Of a stretch of 7,821 nucleotides of DNA, positions 6,355 through 7,821 are shown piece after piece. Below the pieces are notes generated by a model. The model was not told where the DNA came from and made no database searches. It worked only from the letters and a program-made list of their open reading frames with translations. The stretch is from CAZTGZ01 sp044339595 (GTDB taxonomy: Bacteria; Bacteroidota; Bacteroidia; NS11-12g; UBA9320): positions 1 through 7,821 of the forward strand of contig JBIIVF010000116.1 of the NCBI GenBank assembly GCA_044339595.1. The letters run 5' to 3'. The translations under genes were made by a program, and so were the position numbers. The stretch's first letter is position 1. Each line of letters starts with the position of its first letter.

Positions 6355-7374
6355 GCAGTTAATTTTTATTGTCGTTTAAATCGTTTAAAAAATATCCAAA
6401 TTACTTCACAAGCATTCATATCTTGACTTGTCTTTCCAATAATGGCTTCATTCAAATATTGATAACCTTGTGGCCAAGTGTGGCCGCCATTCAAAACAAC
6501 GTAACTTACTACTTCACTTCCGTTTGTTCCTCCTGAATAAACTCTTTGTTTTATCGTTGTTCCGTCATTTGCAATGTCGGGCAAATCAGTAATTGTTGGT
6601 GTAGAGTTACAACCATTAATTACTATCCATTTGTCTATGGCTTGAAAATGTGATAAAATAGTTCCTCCTGCTGTTCCACCTGCGGTCATTTGTCCACCTG
6701 TGAATGGAACAAGAGGGTCGGTTGTTCCGTGAATATAAATTGCAGGAACTTGTCTGCCTGGATTACAACTCGTGGCAATCGTAGTTGCTTCTATTGTTGC
6801 AGCGTCCACCGCAATAGCGGCAATTCTATTACTTAATTCACAGCCCAAACGTGAAGACATAAAACCTCCATTAGAAATTCCTGTTGCATAGATTTTTGTT
6901 CCATCAACCGAATTATTTGTAATCATATAATCACACATTTGGTTGAAAAAATTAACATCGTTAATTCCCAATTGATTTGGTGTTGTTGGTCTTCCATCGT
7001 TCCAATTATTTTGAATTCCTGCAGGATAAACCAATACAACTTTGTCTCTATCTGCAATAGTTTTAAAATTAGCAATGTTTATCATTCCTTCAGGCGTTCC
7101 ACTTCCTCCGTGAATGGCAAAAATCATTGGCATTTTTCCTGCATTGTTGTAACCTGTTGGAAGATATACTATAAAACTTCTTGCGTTTCCGTCAACTGTT
7201 AGATTTACTGTTTTTTGCTCACTTGGTTTGTCGGCAGTTGTTGTTGGATTGTCATCTTTGTTACACGAAATAAGTGTAATCAGAATTGTCATAAGTAAAA
7301 CTATTTGTCTCATTTTTTATTTTAAATTATCTCGTTTAGACGTTTTACGTGTCGTTTGGTTTAATTGCCACTAA
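6229..7374 (-). mobile_element. Cassette-like unit carrying the esterase gene
   Basis: The unit spans from the G of GTTAAAC (minus strand, 6229) to the first base after the G of GTTAGTG (7374), following the known integron cut G|TTRRRY. Its ends are complementary: GTTAGTGGCAGTTAA (6348-6362) and TTAATTGCCACTAAC (7361-7375) form an inverted repeat matching at 14 of 15 positions, as expected when both came from one circular molecule. It contains one gene, read on the minus strand, starting about 60 nt inside one boundary and ending just before palindrome 1. The coding part is conspicuously A+T-rich (39 G+C in 120 bases at 6841-6960, against 63 in 120 at 5521-5640 in rluB). No recombinase is present, so mobility is inferred. 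Confidence 0.55.
6366..7313 (-). CDS. Lipoprotein esterase of the LpqC/PHB depolymerase family
   Basis: A 315-residue alpha/beta hydrolase. MRQIVLLMTILITLISC is a lipoprotein signal with lipobox LISC and lipidated Cys17, followed by a polar linker (NKDDNPTTTADKPSEQ). The catalytic domain begins at about residue 35. AIHGGSG (67-73) is the oxyanion region and VLVYPAG is at 93-99. GISNGG (145-150) is the nucleophile elbow with Ser147, HGTTDP (195-200) supplies Asp199, and NGGHTWP (275-281) supplies His278; the triad is therefore complete. This pattern (COG3509, esterase/PHB depolymerase, near feruloyl esterases of CE1) predicts hydrolysis of polyester, acetyl or feruloyl esters at the cell surface or periplasm; the substrate cannot be told. 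The ATG at 7313 follows an A-rich stretch (AATAAAAAATG). The gene stands alone between two attC-like palindromes, and its A+T-rich codons differ from rluB, suggesting horizontal acquisition. No clear promoter was seen in the roughly 60-nt leader. Confidence 0.9.
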   Translation of the reverse strand: MRQIVLLMTILITLISCNKDDNPTTTADKPSEQKTVNLTVDGNARSFIVYLPTGYNNAGKMPMIFAIHGGSGTPEGMINIANFKTIADRDKVVLVYPAGIQNNWNDGRPTTPNQLGINDVNFFNQMCDYMITNNSVDGTKIYATGISNGGFMSSRLGCELSNRIAAIAVDAATIEATTIATSCNPGRQVPAIYIHGTTDPLVPFTGGQMTAGGTAGGTILSHFQAIDKWIVINGCNSTPTITDLPDIANDGTTIKQRVYSGGTNGSEVVSYVVLNGGHTWPQGYQYLNEAIIGKTSQDMNACEVIWIFFKRFKRQ

Positions 7375-7500
7375 CGTTCCGCGTGCAGGCGAGGGCAGGG
7401 GCATAGCATTCCTAACCATCCGATTCAGCACAATCAACCAAAGGTATAAAAAAGTTTGAAATTACCTAAATGCCCTGCTCTTGTTTGCACGTTGTTAAGC
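7367..7500. repeat. attC-like imperfect palindrome 2
   Basis: The ends are GCCACTAAC (7367-7375) and GTTAAGC (7494-7500, a perfect GTTRRRY). After spacers of 6 nt (7376-7381) and 2 nt (7492-7493), arm 7382-7403 pairs with 7471-7491. I count 17 Watson-Crick pairs, 4 G-T wobbles and one bulged G in 7398-7401. The 6/2 spacing is identical to that of palindrome 1. On the opposite strand the wobbles become C-A mismatches, so only the plus strand folds well; attC sites likewise recombine as one folded strand. Bases 7372-7434 recur at 7759-7821 with 60 of 63 identical. If the array is read on the minus strand, the R'' box is GCTTAAC and the R' box is GTTAGTG (atypical at two positions). Confidence 0.7.
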
Positions 7501-7761
7501 GGCCGTTGAGAGTGGAACGAAATTACAATGACCTGGACTTCATTTGCGGCAAAAGTGCAACATCCGAAAATCCTGAGCCCTCACTTTTGCCACTTTTGCA
7601 AATGAAGTTACAGGTCATGGCTTCAGATGACGAAACGCTGGGCGGCCTTTGGCGTGGGGGATTACTCTTGCGCAAGCGGCGCCGCGTTTAGGCGGTGCGA
7701 TATGGATAGGCGCCTCCTGCGGCTGAAACAAAAAATGCAGAGACTCTCAATGCCGGCTTAA
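7375..7761. mobile_element. Cassette-like unit without a recognisable gene
   Basis: This 387-bp unit lies between equivalent points of palindromes 2 and 3. Its ends are complementary over 20 positions: GTTAAGCGGCCGTTGAGAGT (7494-7513) against ACTCTCAATGCCGGCTTAAC (7743-7762), with 17 of 20 matching. The interior is G+C-rich (37 of 60 at 7621-7680), in sharp contrast to the esterase unit. I find no convincing coding sequence on either strand. It holds a large hairpin (7528-7618) and GC-rich palindromes CTTGCGCAAG (7667-7676) and GCGGCGCCGC (7676-7685). Non-coding cassettes are known in chromosomal integrons. A MITE-like element is the main alternative. Confidence 0.5.
7528..7618. repeat. 91-nt long hairpin
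   Basis: The left arm has three blocks: ATGACCTG (7528-7535), ACTTCATTTGC (7537-7547) and GGCAAAAGTG (7548-7557). They pair with CAGGTCAT (7611-7618), GCAAATGAAGT (7598-7608) and CACTTTTGCC (7582-7591). This gives 29 perfect base pairs with a 1/2-nt internal loop, a 6-nt bulge (7592-7597) and a 24-nt apical loop. There is no T tract, so it is not a simple terminator. It could be a structured RNA, a protein-binding palindrome or a nested mobile repeat. Confidence 0.8.
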
Positions 7762-7821
7762 CGTTTTGCGTGCAGGCGAGGGCAGGGGCATAGCAGTCCT
7801 AACCATCCGATTCAGCACAAT
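7756..7821. repeat. attC-like palindrome 3, partial (right arm beyond window)
   Basis: It begins with GCTTAAC (7756-7762, a perfect RYYYAAC box), the same 6-nt spacer position (GTTTTG, 7763-7768) and the same arm CGTGCAGGCGAGGGCAGGGG as palindrome 2. The stretch 7759-7821 matches 7372-7434 at 60 of 63 positions; two of the three differences fall in the spacer. The pairing right arm and closing box must lie outside the window. Such close identity between neighbouring sites is typical of sedentary chromosomal integron arrays. Confidence 0.7.

Noticed and set aside
7523..7618. Minus-strand 31-residue open frame across the hairpin
   Set aside because: It is almost entirely palindrome sequence and has no start-site support.
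7470..7691. Plus-strand open frame of 73 codons
   Set aside because: It starts inside the right arm of palindrome 2 and runs through the 91-nt hairpin; the protein is Arg/Leu-rich with no recognisable domain. Base pairing explains the sequence better than coding.
6223..7821. Insertion sequence or CRISPR array
   Set aside because: There is no transposase or cas gene, and the repeats are few, long, palindromic and irregularly spaced, unlike CRISPR repeats.

Overview
The window looks like chromosomal DNA from a member of the Bacteroidota. The evidence is a large secreted protein with a gliding-motility/type IX secretion (T9SS type B) C-terminal domain, Bacteroidota-style lipoproteins with a short signal peptide and an LxxC box, a TAnnTTTG-type promoter motif, and A-rich start regions without clear Shine-Dalgarno sequences. 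No rRNA, tRNA, CRISPR array or transposase gene was seen.

Positions 1-5005 form one tightly packed minus-strand transcription unit, read right to left. It contains a T9SS-exported fibronectin-like protein (5005-3314), ybeY (overlapping it by ATGA), mnmG, and, 8 bp further on, an Ig-like-domain lipoprotein with a GTG start that runs off the left edge. A perfect 16-bp parS-type palindrome (TGTTCCACGTGGAACA) fills the ybeY-mnmG gap. A second copy (15/16) lies 856 bp away inside the T9SS gene. This suggests a ParB-loading region, and therefore possible proximity to the replication origin.

A divergent 189-bp intergenic region (5006-5194) separates this unit from a plus-strand RsuA/RluB-type 23S rRNA pseudouridine synthase (5195-6055). 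YbeY (rRNA maturation), MnmG (tRNA wobble modification) and the pseudouridine synthase all serve the translation machinery, so this part is ordinary core genome.

From about 6223 to the right edge the character changes. Three imperfect-palindrome sites with the same asymmetric layout flank two units of very different base composition. One unit (about 6229-7374) carries a single A+T-rich gene for a lipoprotein esterase of the LpqC/PHB-depolymerase family. The other (about 7375-7761) is G+C-rich, has no convincing gene and contains a 91-nt hairpin. The palindromes resemble integron attC sites: GTTRRRY/RYYYAAC-type ends, arms interrupted by spacers, better folding on one strand, near-identical neighbouring copies, and terminal complementarity within each unit. 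Read on the minus strand, the esterase gene starts just inside one boundary and stops just before the next site, as in a gene cassette. No integrase is present here, so I read this as an integron-like cassette array (or a related, possibly undescribed, Bacteroidota cassette system) beside rluB. The sequence features are directly visible; the mechanism is inference.
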